A DNA stretch of 64,000 bases. Origin: Muribaculaceae bacterium. Lineage in GTDB: Bacteria > Bacillota > Clostridia > Lachnospirales > Lachnospiraceae. Below, piece by piece: positions 8,833 to 18,291 of the stretch (the stretch's first letter is position 1; every line of letters begins with the position of its first letter). The stretch is from positions 951,329 through 1,015,328 of the forward strand of contig JAMPCA010000001.1 of the NCBI GenBank assembly GCA_023666425.1, given 5' to 3'. The translations under genes were made by a program, and so were the position numbers. The notes beneath the pieces are model-generated. The model did no database searches. It was not told the origin of the DNA and was given only the letters and a program-made list of their open reading frames with translations.

Positions 8833-9285
8833 ATGGAAATCGAGAAAAAATTTTTAATCGCGAAATTACCCGGACATCTCGAACAGTATCCCAGCAGGCA
8901 GATTGCGCAGGGTTATCTCTGTACCGCCCCGGTGGTTCGCATCCGCCGCGCAGACCATGCATATATTCTGACCTGCAAGGGTGAGGGTCTTATGGTACGG
9001 GAGGAGTATGAGCTTCCTCTCTCCGCCGAAGCGTTTGCGCACTTAGCCCAGAAGATTGACGGGCGCATGATTGAAAAGACCCGCTATCTTATTCCGCTTT
9101 CTGATGGACTCACGGCAGAGCTTGATGTGTTTCACGGCGATCTGGCGCCCCTCACACTGGTGGAGGTGGAATTTGCTTCCGTCGAGGACGCCCGGTCTTT
9201 CGTTCCGCCGGAATGGTTCGGCGAGGACGTCACTGAGGACGGCAGATATCACAACAGCCGTCTCAGCCAGCTTTCCGCCACATAG
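8833..9285 (+). CDS. CYTH domain protein (triphosphate tunnel metalloenzyme)
   Basis: 150-residue CYTH protein. The signature EIEKKF at residues 2-7 supplies the ExExK triphosphate/metal ligands. Further basic strands VVRIRRA and TRYLIP and acidic strands ELDVF and VEVEFAS complete the tunnel. Bacterial family members hydrolyse inorganic tripolyphosphate or nucleoside triphosphates or make cAMP; here the short single-domain form favours a triphosphatase. AGGAGG lies about 9 nt before the ATG. It is transcribed divergently from the DJ-1 gene and precedes tRNA-Ser. Confidence 0.88.
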   Translation: MEIEKKFLIAKLPGHLEQYPSRQIAQGYLCTAPVVRIRRADHAYILTCKGEGLMVREEYELPLSAEAFAHLAQKIDGRMIEKTRYLIPLSDGLTAELDVFHGDLAPLTLVEVEFASVEDARSFVPPEWFGEDVTEDGRYHNSRLSQLSAT

Positions 9286-9311
9286 GCGCATCCTGCGCTG
9301 CAATCCTGCAT

Positions 9312-9400
9312 GGAGTGGTATCGAAGAGGTCATAACGAGCTGCACTCGAAATGCAGTTGTCCGGTTTCCGGGCACGTGGGTTCGAATCCCATCCACTCCG
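9312..9400 (+). tRNA. tRNA-Ser (CGA)
   Basis: 89-nt class II tRNA. Acceptor GGAGTGG pairs with CCACTCC, the anticodon loop is CTCGAAA, there is a long variable arm, and the T arm is GTGGGTTCGAATCCCAT. The discriminator base is G. CCA is not encoded. Confidence 0.95.
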
Positions 9401-9409
9401 TCAAAAAGA

Positions 9410-9446
9410 AGTCCACAAGCGGCGATGCCGTTTGTGGACTGTTTTC
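9410..9446. terminator. Bidirectional terminator between tRNA-Ser and the fructan operon
   Basis: AGTCCACAA / TTGTGGACT arms with an inner GGC/GCC pairing, T-rich on the plus side and TCTTTTT on the minus side. It ends tRNA-Ser on the plus strand and the GH32 operon on the minus strand, a few bases after that operon's last stop codon. Confidence 0.85.
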
Positions 9447-11793
9447 ATTTCTCTCCGGCCGCACGCATTTCGGCTACATAGATTTCCTCGATACGCACGC
9501 CGCTGCCACCGCTTACCTCAATTCCCTGCGCCTCATAATCGCTGTACGAACGAATACTCAGAGCCTTCGATTCATTAAAGAAACCTTCCACCAGTGAACG
9601 GTCAATGTAAATATCCATCGAAAGCCTCCCGTCCGGCAGGCACAGTGCGCCGCCGGATGCGCCCGGCGATGCCGCCGACCCGCGATCCGTCGTTTCCCCG
9701 TAAATCATTCCATTTTCATACCAGTATTTTGTATAACAGTTCTTCCCGTCGCTTTTTACGGATATTCCGAAGGCCTCTTCGCCGGACGCCGCGAACGTGA
9801 TCCTGACATGCAGCAGATCAGCTGCCACACCCGCCAGCCGCTCATTCGCCTCGGCAACGGAAAGCGTTTCCTTCTCCTCAAGAAGAACCTTCTCCAGCTG
9901 GTTTAACTCTTCTATTGGCCGTACACAAAGATCCGTGCCGTCATCGTTCAGCCAGATTTCACGCGCAAGCCCCACGCAGTGCGCCCAGCCGGCCGTACCC
10001 TCCTCCGCCCCGTTCCGCTTGTCCTGCATAATACTGAAAAGGCAGGTGCGTTCCGTCACCGGATCCACAATAGCGCTCGGTCCTGTAAACACATTGTCTC
10101 CGTAATCCAGAAGCCCCGGCTGATTCGCATAAGCTTCGTCCGGCGTAAATTTTCCGCTTGCAGGGTCAAAATCCCCGAGAAAAAAATATGCCTTATTGTC
10201 GGCCGTTCCTGCCGGAGCCGGAGAAATCATAAACATATATTTTGTCACAGTTCCCGCTTCGTTGGAAAGCGGAAGCAGAATCGGAAGTTCCCAGCTCGTA
10301 CCATAAGTCACCGGCTGGTTCTCCATTTCATAGATGGATCCCCGGTATTTCCAGTCCATGGCAATACTTCCGTCCGAAAACAGCTCCAGTGTCTCCGTCG
10401 TATATAAAAGCGCGGCTCCCCCGTTCGAGGAGACGCTGCCAGAGCACACCAGCATACACCAGACGTCCCCCTCCTTCCAGAGAAAGGGATCCCTGAATTC
10501 GCCTGTGCGCCCCTGTGCAGCCTCCTGCTTCACCGCCAGTTCGTCATAAATCACCCAGTCGCCCAGCTCCGGATCGGTCAGGTCTGCCGGGTATGCCACC
10601 CCTATATTCTGGTTCGACAAAAGCCCCGCATTCCGATAGCTGTCATTTCCGGCCGTAAAGAACAAAAGCGGCACGCCGTTTGCATCACAGACGGCATTTC
10701 CAGACCACACGCCGTCCGGAACGACCGTATCCTCTGTCGCACAGATGGCTTCCTTAACCGGTTTCCAGTTTACCATATCCCTGCTCACCAGATGCCCCCA
10801 CTGGATATTGCGCCAGTATGTGCCCACCATATTCTGCTGGAAAAACAAATGGTACATGCCGTTGTAATACAGCGGCGCGTGCGGTTCGTTCATCCAGTGC
10901 TGGTACGGCCCGCCATGATACTGTGTCTTGTAAATATCATCTCCAAGGATATCCACAAGTGCTATGTCCGCATATGCAATCTCCGGAATCTCCCCTGTAA
11001 CCGCACACTCCTCCTCTGACAACACGGATTTGTAAATATGCAGCTCGTCCATCAGCCCGGAAAACATATGGTATGTCCCGGCCGCAATCGCCGTCGCATG
11101 GGAATTTTTCCCGATCAGAAGCTTCTCCCTCGACGCCGCGACGATTGCCGCCTGACCCTTCACAGAATCCTTCCCGATCAGCTCCCCGTTTAAGTACAGC
11201 CGTATTTCGCCGTTTGCCGCATCATAGGTAAAAGCCAGACAATTCCATGCGTCTTTTGTGAGCCGTCCGTCCCCCCACACCGTATGCCAGCCGTCCTCTG
11301 CGCCGATTTCCAGGCAGGGCTGTCCGTACCGCCCGTAGCCGAACAATACTCCCTGCTTTCTGTCCTTATTGTACTGGCTGACAATCGCGGTTAATTCCTG
11401 CGTATTCATGCTTTTGGCATTCGGGTCATCCCACTCAAAGGCTCTCGGCGCCACCCAGACACTCACGGAAAGTTCCTGTCCGTCCAGGGACAGCTCATCT
11501 GCATCATAGCTGATATAGGTCGAATTGCCGTCAAATAAGAGCGAACCGCCCTGCATTCCACACTCTCTCCACTGCGGATCCATATCCTCCGTATATACTG
11601 CCTTTGTATAACGGTACTGCACCTCACTGTCCCCGTGCGTCTGCGTACTGTCCGCCACCAGGCTGCCTGTACCCTCGTCAAAAGTCAGATGCAGGATTTC
11701 CGTATGCTGTACGCTTTTCTCACTGCCGCAGCCGCCGGTCACAAGCATTCCCACGCCCAGCGCCAGTACACACAAACGTCTGATTTTCCGCAT
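9445..11793 (-). CDS. Secreted GH32 fructan hydrolase lipoprotein with LamG-type domain
   Basis: 782 residues: a lipoprotein signal ending in the lipobox VTGGC (Cys about 22), a LamG/concanavalin-like jelly roll (about 35-265), a GH32 five-bladed propeller (about 290-600) and a C-terminal beta-sandwich (about 620-775). The GH32 nucleophile region reads HWMNEPHAP, where most GH32 enzymes have WMNDPNG. The transition-state motif FRDPF and the acid/base region SWELPILLP are present. A surface enzyme that cuts inulin or levan is the natural reading, and the lectin-like domain may bind polymer. It is the last gene of the operon, 15 nt after fructokinase, with AAGGGAG before the ATG. Confidence 0.88.
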   Translation of the reverse strand: MRKIRRLCVLALGVGMLVTGGCGSEKSVQHTEILHLTFDEGTGSLVADSTQTHGDSEVQYRYTKAVYTEDMDPQWRECGMQGGSLLFDGNSTYISYDADELSLDGQELSVSVWVAPRAFEWDDPNAKSMNTQELTAIVSQYNKDRKQGVLFGYGRYGQPCLEIGAEDGWHTVWGDGRLTKDAWNCLAFTYDAANGEIRLYLNGELIGKDSVKGQAAIVAASREKLLIGKNSHATAIAAGTYHMFSGLMDELHIYKSVLSEEECAVTGEIPEIAYADIALVDILGDDIYKTQYHGGPYQHWMNEPHAPLYYNGMYHLFFQQNMVGTYWRNIQWGHLVSRDMVNWKPVKEAICATEDTVVPDGVWSGNAVCDANGVPLLFFTAGNDSYRNAGLLSNQNIGVAYPADLTDPELGDWVIYDELAVKQEAAQGRTGEFRDPFLWKEGDVWCMLVCSGSVSSNGGAALLYTTETLELFSDGSIAMDWKYRGSIYEMENQPVTYGTSWELPILLPLSNEAGTVTKYMFMISPAPAGTADNKAYFFLGDFDPASGKFTPDEAYANQPGLLDYGDNVFTGPSAIVDPVTERTCLFSIMQDKRNGAEEGTAGWAHCVGLAREIWLNDDGTDLCVRPIEELNQLEKVLLEEKETLSVAEANERLAGVAADLLHVRITFAASGEEAFGISVKSDGKNCYTKYWYENGMIYGETTDRGSAASPGASGGALCLPDGRLSMDIYIDRSLVEGFFNESKALSIRSYSDYEAQGIEVSGGSGVRIEEIYVAEMRAAGEK

Positions 11794-11808
11794 ATCTCTC
11801 CCTTTCCA

Positions 11809-12783
11809 TTATCTTCCATTTTGCTTCCGCAGCTCACAGATTTCTTCATACTCCGGCATAACCTTAAGCGCGCCCTTCCTTGTCGTAATTAACGACGCGC
11901 CCGCGTTTGCCACCGTAAGCATCTCCAGAAGCTGTTCCTTACACAGCCCGTCTATGCCGTTTTTCAGAACGCCGTGCAATATGCATCCCATAAACGTATC
12001 GCCCGCACCCGTAGTCTCAATCGTCTTTTCCTGCAAAAACGGCTCACAGCCCACCCTGAGGTCATCATAATACGCAATGCTTCCGTTTTTTCCAAGCGTC
12101 GCACAAATCAGCTTAACCGGAAAACGTTCCCGAATCTGCCGGATCCCCGCCTCGATCTCCTCCTCTCCCGTGAAAAAGTAAATCTCGTCATCGGATATCT
12201 TCAATATGTCGCACTGGCTCATTCCATATGCCATCTTCTCCCTGGCGTCGCCGGGACTTCTCCAGAGCAGCAGCCTCAGATTCGGGTCAAAGCTGACCAG
12301 CAGCTTATTCTCCTTTGCAACCGCAAGCGCCCTGCGGGTTGCCCGCTCCACCTCCCCGTCAGTCATGGACAGGGTTCCAAAGTGAAACAGCCTGCCTGAC
12401 GCAATCAGCTCTTCCGGAATCTCCTCTTCCCGCAGCATAACGTCCGCCCCCGGCTTCCTGTAAAAGGAAAAGCTGCGGTCCCCATCCTCCGCCGTATGCA
12501 CAAAGGCGAGCGTCGTGGGAATCTCATCGTCAAACAAAAGCCCCGATGCATCTATGCCGCACTCCTGAATGGCATCCCGGAGCATCCCGCCGAAGGAATC
12601 CTTTCCCACTTTTCCGATAAACGCCGTCCGGCAGCCAAGCTTCTGGAGCATCGCCAGCACATTGCAGGGCGCGCCTCCGGGATTCGCCTCCAGCAGGGGA
12701 TTCCCCTGCCCGCTCTTTCCATTTTCCGTGAAATCCACCAACAGCTCACCCAGCGCCACTACATCACAGAATCCTTTTTCCAT
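11809..12783 (-). CDS. Fructokinase, PfkB family
   Basis: 324-residue ribokinase-fold sugar kinase. PfkB signature 1 is in NPGGAPCNVLAMLQKLG near residue 35. The C-terminal catalytic motif ETTGAGDTFMGCILHG holds the anion hole and catalytic Asp. The neighbours are two GH32 fructosidases and a sugar importer, so the substrate is almost certainly fructose, giving fructose-6-phosphate. Start ATG 12783 has GAGGAG 6 nt ahead. It begins just after the stop codon of the preceding GH32 gene, which suggests coupled translation. Confidence 0.93.
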   Translation of the reverse strand: MEKGFCDVVALGELLVDFTENGKSGQGNPLLEANPGGAPCNVLAMLQKLGCRTAFIGKVGKDSFGGMLRDAIQECGIDASGLLFDDEIPTTLAFVHTAEDGDRSFSFYRKPGADVMLREEEIPEELIASGRLFHFGTLSMTDGEVERATRRALAVAKENKLLVSFDPNLRLLLWRSPGDAREKMAYGMSQCDILKISDDEIYFFTGEEEIEAGIRQIRERFPVKLICATLGKNGSIAYYDDLRVGCEPFLQEKTIETTGAGDTFMGCILHGVLKNGIDGLCKEQLLEMLTVANAGASLITTRKGALKVMPEYEEICELRKQNGR

Positions 12784-12786
12784 CGC

Positions 12787-14271
12787 CTACTCCTCAAATT
12801 CCAGATCATATTTTACTACGCTCATAAGCACATCCCCCTCCGCATCGAAGGTGATCGACTGCGCCGTCTGCTCCGTATACACCATCATTGTCGCCGCCTG
12901 CTCCCCGTTATTGACAAACAGCTCCAGACTGTGTCTGTCCATCAATATCCGAAGCGTCAGTTCACCGTCCACGGGATTCACCAGAAAATCCCTGATATGG
13001 ACAATATCGTTCGGGAAACCGCATCTGCTTCTGTCAATGCGCACCATTCTGCTCTTTGGCTTATAGCGCACCACCGTCACATTTTCCCCATCCTTCGCCA
13101 CATTTACCCGGAACCAGTTGAAGCCCTCTTCATTGGCAGGCTTTAGTTTCACCGTCATGTCAATGACTCTTCCGCTGACGCCGGGCAGGGTGGTCACGCC
13201 GTGCACCAGAACATTCTCAAACACTACCTTGCGTCCATAATAACGTTCGATTTCCCTGACCGGGAGCTGGCACACGCGGCCGTTTCTTATGGTCAGCTCT
13301 CTCGGGAATGTCATCTCGCCGAGATAAAGCTGTCCGGGATTCCGGCAATTGCTGGACGTCCAGTTCTGCATCCATGCAATCATAATTCTCCTGCCGTCCG
13401 GCGCAAGCAGCGTCTGCGGCGCATAGAAGTCCAGTCCATAATCAACCGCCTGCACCGCCTTGCGCTCAAAATGGTGCGCCTCATCGTATTCCCCGATAAA
13501 AAATGCCGTACAATGCCCCACATGGAACTCCATTCCAATCGCCTGCATCTCCTGCGGGCTTACCACGAGCACCCGGCTGCCGTCCAGCGAAAAGAAATCC
13601 GGACATTCCCACATCTTCCCGTATTCATTGTAACAGCGGTCAATCGTCGCACTGTAGTTCCAGTGAAACCCGTCCGGACTCTCATACATCAGAACCGCGC
13701 CGCTTCCGTCCTCCGTCAGGTTTCCGATGACCGCATAATAGGTTCCGTTCTCTTCCCAGATTTTCGGATCCCTGAAATCATTTTTACTTCCGCCTGCCGG
13801 AAGCATGCTGCTGTCGATGACCGGATTATTCTCATACTTTTCGTAGTTTACGCCATCGCCGACGGCAATACACTGCTGCTGGACGTCCCTTAAAATCCCG
13901 TCCTCATTCTCCTCGTGATAGACGCCGGTATACATGAGAAGCTGTCTGCCGTCGGGCAGCTCAATCGCACTTCCCGAAAAACATCCCTTTTCGTCCGCCG
14001 CCGTATCCGGAGCCATCGCCACGGGAAGCCGCTCCCATTTTACAAAATCCTTCGTCTTTACATGCCCCCAGTGCATCGGCCCCCACTTTGTGCTATAGGG
14101 ATGGTACTGGTAAAAAAGGTGATATTCTCCCTTGTATACGGAAAAGCCGTTCGGATCATTGATCCAGCCAATCCCTCCCGTCACATGGAATCTGGGTCTT
14201 GCCTCTTCTGAAATAAGCGTCCTATACTTTTCTTCATACTCTCTTGCCTGCTTCAATTTTTCACTTATCAT
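12787..14271 (-). CDS. Cytoplasmic GH32 beta-fructofuranosidase (sucrose/fructo-oligosaccharide hydrolase)
   Basis: 494-residue GH32 enzyme without a signal peptide. It has the nucleophile motif GGIGWINDPNGF (Asp near 39), the motif DFRDPKIW, and the acid/base motif MWECPDFF, followed by the usual beta-sandwich. It would release fructose from imported oligosaccharides inside the cell. Sucrose-6-phosphate hydrolases have the same fold, but an ABC importer rather than a PTS lies beside it, so an unphosphorylated substrate is more likely. It lies between the solute-binding-protein gene and fructokinase. Confidence 0.93.
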   Translation of the reverse strand: MISEKLKQAREYEEKYRTLISEEARPRFHVTGGIGWINDPNGFSVYKGEYHLFYQYHPYSTKWGPMHWGHVKTKDFVKWERLPVAMAPDTAADEKGCFSGSAIELPDGRQLLMYTGVYHEENEDGILRDVQQQCIAVGDGVNYEKYENNPVIDSSMLPAGGSKNDFRDPKIWEENGTYYAVIGNLTEDGSGAVLMYESPDGFHWNYSATIDRCYNEYGKMWECPDFFSLDGSRVLVVSPQEMQAIGMEFHVGHCTAFFIGEYDEAHHFERKAVQAVDYGLDFYAPQTLLAPDGRRIMIAWMQNWTSSNCRNPGQLYLGEMTFPRELTIRNGRVCQLPVREIERYYGRKVVFENVLVHGVTTLPGVSGRVIDMTVKLKPANEEGFNWFRVNVAKDGENVTVVRYKPKSRMVRIDRSRCGFPNDIVHIRDFLVNPVDGELTLRILMDRHSLELFVNNGEQAATMMVYTEQTAQSITFDAEGDVLMSVVKYDLEFEE

Positions 14272-14298
14272 CTCATCTGCCCCTTATTCTTTTTAACC

Positions 14299-14333
14299 GG
14301 AAAAGCCCACATGCTATCGCACCCGGGCTTTCC
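14299..14333 (-). other. Stable hairpin after the sugar-binding-protein gene
   Basis: On the minus strand GGAAAGCCC pairs with GGGCTTTTCC around a 16-nt loop, in the gap between the binding-protein stop and the GH32 start. There is no U-run. Elements placed here usually protect the upstream mRNA or partly terminate, raising binding-protein output over the enzymes downstream. Confidence 0.55.
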
Positions 14334-14345
14334 CATGAAAGGCTT

Positions 14346-16049
14346 CTACTGCGCACTCTTGTAACGGTCGTACGCTCCCTGATATACTGCAAGAAGTTCA
14401 TCCATTCCGCAGGATTCGGAAAGCTTGCTCTTGTATGCCTCCCACTCCGAATCACTCGGGCCGCCTTCCTTTAACCAGATACCCTCCTGCTCAGAAACTG
14501 CCGTCTCAAAATCTGACTTGTACATATCAATCGTATCGAGATCCTCCTTCGTAAATACACAGTCGATCGGATATGTTGTCGTATCAGATACCTGCGGCAT
14601 CCAGTAATCATACAGATCCGTCAGACGCTCGATCGCGCGGTCCTCCATCTTGAAATAATCCTTGTAGTAGTCGGAGAGGATCAGCTTGGGACCTGCCACC
14701 TCATAGTAGCCCTTCAGCTCACCCGCGCCCTTGCCGTACTTTTCCTGCGCCTCGTCCTCTGTGATCGAGTTCCATACGCCGTTCTCGTCCTGATCCGTGA
14801 AGTAGATACCGATCGGGCCATACTGCAGCTGCATGACAATTTCTCCCTCATACCATCTGTCGAAGAATTTTAACAGCGTTGTCGGACTCTCACATGCCGA
14901 GGTCACGGAAAGATTTCCAGAATTTGTACCGCCGCCGGTACGCACGGTCACATTGCTCTTGCCCTCATACTGTGTGCCGGTCGGGCCAGTCAGTACCGGA
15001 AGGAATACATAATCCTTTGCATAATCCCCCATCAGCTCCTCAATGTACCACCATGTAGAAACACCCACATAACCCTGCTGGCACTTTGACATCAGCTGTG
15101 TATCATTCTGTGAGAACATCTCTGTGTCCATCAGCCCGTCCTGATACCATGTCGAAAAATAGGTAAGCGCGTCGCGGTATGCATCGTCGTCGCATACAAA
15201 GTTTACCATACCATCCGGCTGCAGCACAAGGTCATTGATAATATCGTTCGTCCAGTTTGTAAAGCCAAAGCCGGCATAGAAAATGTTCTGTCCCCAGCAC
15301 CACTGGTCAGAGCCAGTAGACATCGGAATCGTAGAGCCCGCAGGCGCACCGTAATATTTCGCCGCCATATCGTTATCCTTAAATGCTACAAGCACATCGT
15401 GGAGCTCATCCAGTGAAGTCGGTACCTCCAGTCCCAGATCGTCCAGCCATGCCTTGTTGATCATGGAATACTGCGGAACGGTAAAAATGGAGTAATCCTC
15501 GTCCTTGCCAATTCCGGCCGTTCCCATCTGCTCGCCTCCCGGAAGTCCGTATATGCAGCCATTCTCCATCGTAATCGCAGCCTTAATCTCCGGATGCGCC
15601 TCAAGGATTGCCGTCAGATTGGGCATCACATCGGCATTGATATATGGGGTCAGGTCAATAAATGTGCCGTCCTCCCCATAGGTGGCCAGATTGTAATTGG
15701 AAAATCCAACGCCCATATAAGCGTCCGGAAGATCGCCGCCGGCAATCTGGATGTTCACCTGCTCCATGACAGAGTCGCTCATGGTATTCCAGTCAATGCT
15801 GATTCCCTGCTCTTCCATCAGCTGATTGAGCACCTCGTTGTCATCATATCCCGGAGACAGCGCTGACTGCCCCCCCACGATTCTGAACTCAGTCTGGTCT
15901 GTGTTGTCATTTGCCACTGCGCTGCCGCCCGCTTCCGTGCCAGCACTGCCGCCTGCGTTGTCTGTTCCTGCACTATTGTCCTTCCCGCAAGCGGCAAGCG
16001 AAGCCGTCATTGCAGCGACAAGTAATGCGGAGATCATTTTCTTTTTCAT
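14346..16049 (-). CDS. Sugar ABC importer, extracellular solute-binding lipoprotein
   Basis: 567-residue family 1 type binding protein with a signal peptide and lipobox LAAC (Cys about 21), then a Gly/Ser/Asn-rich linker and two alpha/beta lobes. Its size and its partner permeases match the LplA/YtcQ group. The gene order (two permeases, binding protein, GH32, fructokinase, GH32) points to fructo-oligosaccharides or levan oligomers as ligand. AGGAGAGG precedes the ATG. The ATPase is not encoded here; LplABC-type importers normally share a general MsmK-like ATPase encoded elsewhere. Confidence 0.92.
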   Translation of the reverse strand: MKKKMISALLVAAMTASLAACGKDNSAGTDNAGGSAGTEAGGSAVANDNTDQTEFRIVGGQSALSPGYDDNEVLNQLMEEQGISIDWNTMSDSVMEQVNIQIAGGDLPDAYMGVGFSNYNLATYGEDGTFIDLTPYINADVMPNLTAILEAHPEIKAAITMENGCIYGLPGGEQMGTAGIGKDEDYSIFTVPQYSMINKAWLDDLGLEVPTSLDELHDVLVAFKDNDMAAKYYGAPAGSTIPMSTGSDQWCWGQNIFYAGFGFTNWTNDIINDLVLQPDGMVNFVCDDDAYRDALTYFSTWYQDGLMDTEMFSQNDTQLMSKCQQGYVGVSTWWYIEELMGDYAKDYVFLPVLTGPTGTQYEGKSNVTVRTGGGTNSGNLSVTSACESPTTLLKFFDRWYEGEIVMQLQYGPIGIYFTDQDENGVWNSITEDEAQEKYGKGAGELKGYYEVAGPKLILSDYYKDYFKMEDRAIERLTDLYDYWMPQVSDTTTYPIDCVFTKEDLDTIDMYKSDFETAVSEQEGIWLKEGGPSDSEWEAYKSKLSESCGMDELLAVYQGAYDRYKSAQ

Positions 16050-16104
16050 TCTTTCCTCTCCTTTTCCTGGTTGTTTGTTATTTATTATAATGATACATTA
16101 TAAC

Positions 16105-17007
16105 CTAGCCCTTCACAGCGCCCGCCATCATACCCTTTTCAAAGTACTTCTGTACAAACGGATAGATCACCAGCATAGGCGCCGCCGCCACCACAATGGA
16201 AGCAAATTTAATCATCTCTGTTACCTTGTTGAGCTCTGCATAGCCGCCGCTGATGGTACTCGACTGCTTTGCGCTGGCGGAACTCCGAATCAGGATATTG
16301 CGGAGAACCAGCGGAAGCGGAGCCTTATCCGGGTCAGGCAGATAAATTAACGCTGTAAACCAGTCGTTCCAGTACGCAACCATACTGAACACCACCATGA
16401 CCGCCATGATCGGCATGGACAGCGGAATCACTATCTTCAAAAATGTCTTAAGCTTGTTGCATCCGTCAATCTGCGCGGCCTCAATCAGCTCGGACGGAAT
16501 ATTATTCTGAAAATAATTCCGCACAATAATCATATTTCCCACCGCCACGCCTCCGGGGAGGAACAGCGACCACATATTGTTGATAAGTCCGGTATTTTTA
16601 ACAATTAAATATGTAGGTATCAGGCCGCCTCCAAAATACATGGTAATGATAAAAAAGATACTGAAAAATTTGCGTCCCGGCATATCCTTCTGTGCCAGCG
16701 GATACGCGGTAATATAAAGCAGGACAACGGAGAAAACCGTTCCAATCACCGTATATTTGATTGAGTTCATGTATCCGGTAAATATACTGTCGTCTGCAAA
16801 TACCGCCTGATAACCCCGCAGGGAAAAATCACTCGGAAACAGAAAGGTTTTTCCCGCGTATACATCATATGGATTTGACACGGAAGCCACCAGCACATAG
16901 TACAGCGGATATGCGACTATCAATATCATTAAAGCACTGGCAATAATCAGAATTGCGTCGCTTGTGCGGTCTGAGAAACCGGAAGATGCTTTTTTCTTTT
17001 TCTTCAT
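16105..17007 (-). CDS. Sugar ABC importer permease, LplC/YtcP type
   Basis: 300-residue inner-membrane permease with about six spans. The EAA loop is the segment ELIEAAQIDGCNKLKTFLKI, which docks the ATPase. A basic N-terminus (MKKKKKASSG) fits the cytoplasm-in orientation. It begins 11 nt after the stop of the other permease and precedes the binding protein by 55 nt. Confidence 0.93.
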   Translation of the reverse strand: MKKKKKASSGFSDRTSDAILIIASALMILIVAYPLYYVLVASVSNPYDVYAGKTFLFPSDFSLRGYQAVFADDSIFTGYMNSIKYTVIGTVFSVVLLYITAYPLAQKDMPGRKFFSIFFIITMYFGGGLIPTYLIVKNTGLINNMWSLFLPGGVAVGNMIIVRNYFQNNIPSELIEAAQIDGCNKLKTFLKIVIPLSMPIMAVMVVFSMVAYWNDWFTALIYLPDPDKAPLPLVLRNILIRSSASAKQSSTISGGYAELNKVTEMIKFASIVVAAAPMLVIYPFVQKYFEKGMMAGAVKG

Positions 17008-17018
17008 TTCAACACCCC

Positions 17019-17930
17019 CTATACAAAGTCCACATCGGATCTTCTGGATGCGATCCGGTTCACTATAAACAAAAGAATCAGATTTACCGCCGTGTTAAAA
17101 AGCCCGACCGCCGTGGAATAGCTGTATTTCGCATTTTCAATACCCTGCTCATACACATAGACCGCTATAACGTCGGAGGTCGCCCTGTTCAGATCCGTCT
17201 GCAGCAGCCATGCCTTTTCAAATCCGACATTCATCAGTGCGCCTGCACTCATAATCAGGTTTAAGATTGCCATCGGAAGCAGCGCCGGTATATCAATATG
17301 TATGATTCTCTGAAATACGCTGGCTCCGTCCACCTTTGCCGCTTCGTATAAGGATGTATCCACTGTCGCCAGCGCCGCCAGATAGATGATACAGCCCCAG
17401 CCTGCATCCTGCCAGATCCCGGAGGCTACATATATGGTTCGAAACGCCGTCGATTCTGTAAGGAAATCCACCTGCGAGCCCAGAATCAGATTCAAAAGTC
17501 CGCCGGACGGGCTTAAGAAAATCTTGATCATACCACAGAGCACCATCGTGGAAATAAAGTGCGGAGCGTAAAGGATCGTCTGCGTCACTCTCTTTAGCTT
17601 CGGAAAGCGGAGCTGGTTGATACAGAGCGATAAAATAATCGGTATCGGAAATCCCCACAATAAGCTGTACAGACTCAGCAGAATGGTATTTCTTATCATT
17701 CTCCAGCAGTTCGGCGAAGTAAAGAAACGTTCAAACCAGTACAGACCCACAAATTCACTCCCCGTAATGCCCTTACTTGCCTTGAAATCCCGAAATGCAA
17801 TCTGGATTCCGTACATAGGGATATACTTATAAACAAATGTAAGCACTACCGGAATCAAAAGCAGCAGATACATTTGCCAGTTATCCCTGATCCTTCTCTT
17901 GAGAAGAGCCGTGTCTGTTTTTCCTCTCAT
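17019..17930 (-). CDS. Sugar ABC importer permease, LplB/YteP type
   Basis: 303-residue permease, first gene of the fructan operon. It has six predicted spans, starting with MYLLLLIPVVLTFVYKYIPM, and the EAA loop is SLYEAAKVDGASVFQRI. The ribosome site AAGGAGGG lies close ahead of the ATG. Upstream are two LacI-type operators and a strong promoter. Confidence 0.93.
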   Translation of the reverse strand: MRGKTDTALLKRRIRDNWQMYLLLLIPVVLTFVYKYIPMYGIQIAFRDFKASKGITGSEFVGLYWFERFFTSPNCWRMIRNTILLSLYSLLWGFPIPIILSLCINQLRFPKLKRVTQTILYAPHFISTMVLCGMIKIFLSPSGGLLNLILGSQVDFLTESTAFRTIYVASGIWQDAGWGCIIYLAALATVDTSLYEAAKVDGASVFQRIIHIDIPALLPMAILNLIMSAGALMNVGFEKAWLLQTDLNRATSDVIAVYVYEQGIENAKYSYSTAVGLFNTAVNLILLFIVNRIASRRSDVDFV

Positions 17931-17960
17931 CTCATTCCCTCCTTATAAAATCTTCCTCTC

Positions 17961-17974
17961 GCGAAACGTTTCAC
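17961..17974. promoter_or_regulatory. LacI-type operator 1 (fructan operon leader)
   Basis: GCGAAACGTTTCAC, with the perfect palindrome GAAACGTTTC at its core, lies in the leader about 30 nt ahead of the first permease gene. This is a typical site for LacI/GalR regulators, and a LacI gene lies 300 bp away in the opposite direction. Confidence 0.75.
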
Positions 17975-18019
17975 TTAAATTATTTAAAATAAAGACTATC
18001 GCACCAGCCTTTTCCAGTT

Positions 18020-18032
18020 CGTGAAACGTTAT
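18020..18032. promoter_or_regulatory. LacI-type operator 2 (just after the fructan-operon start point)
   Basis: CGTGAAACGTTAT lies just downstream of the expected transcription start of the minus-strand operon, where a bound repressor would block elongation. GTGAAACGTTAT recurs base for base at 23229-23240. Confidence 0.65.
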
Positions 18033-18047
18033 TTTATTTATATTCTT

Positions 18048-18076
18048 AAGATACACCAACACTGGAGCAATGTCAA
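18048..18076 (-). promoter_or_regulatory. Promoter of the fructan operon
   Basis: On the minus strand TTGACA (18071-18076) is 17 nt from TATCTT (18048-18053). Both LacI-type operators lie between it and the first gene. The gene-free stretch 17931-18291 holds this promoter, three operator-like sites and the LacI gene upstream region. Confidence 0.75.
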
Positions 18077-18217
18077 TTGCTTTTTCTGTTTCTCTGTCTT
18101 TTTGTCACTATATCCTAGTTTTTCTTTCTTGTTTTTGTGTAAAATGCCAAGACAATTCTCCGCAGACTCTGGTTTTTTCATATTTACATTTCATAACAAA
18201 TATGATAACATGAAAAT

Positions 18218-18237
18218 CGCGAAAAACCTTTCACGAA
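18218..18237. promoter_or_regulatory. LacI-type operator 3 (ahead of the regulator gene)
   Basis: CGCGAAAAACCTTTCACGAA is an imperfect inverted repeat of the same type as the two operators in the divergent operon leader. It lies 55 nt upstream of the LacI start, which fits autoregulation. Confidence 0.55.
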
Positions 18238-18291
18238 CAATATACTTATTTCATTTTCTGAAAATAAACATTATTTGTGAGGAATATCCAT

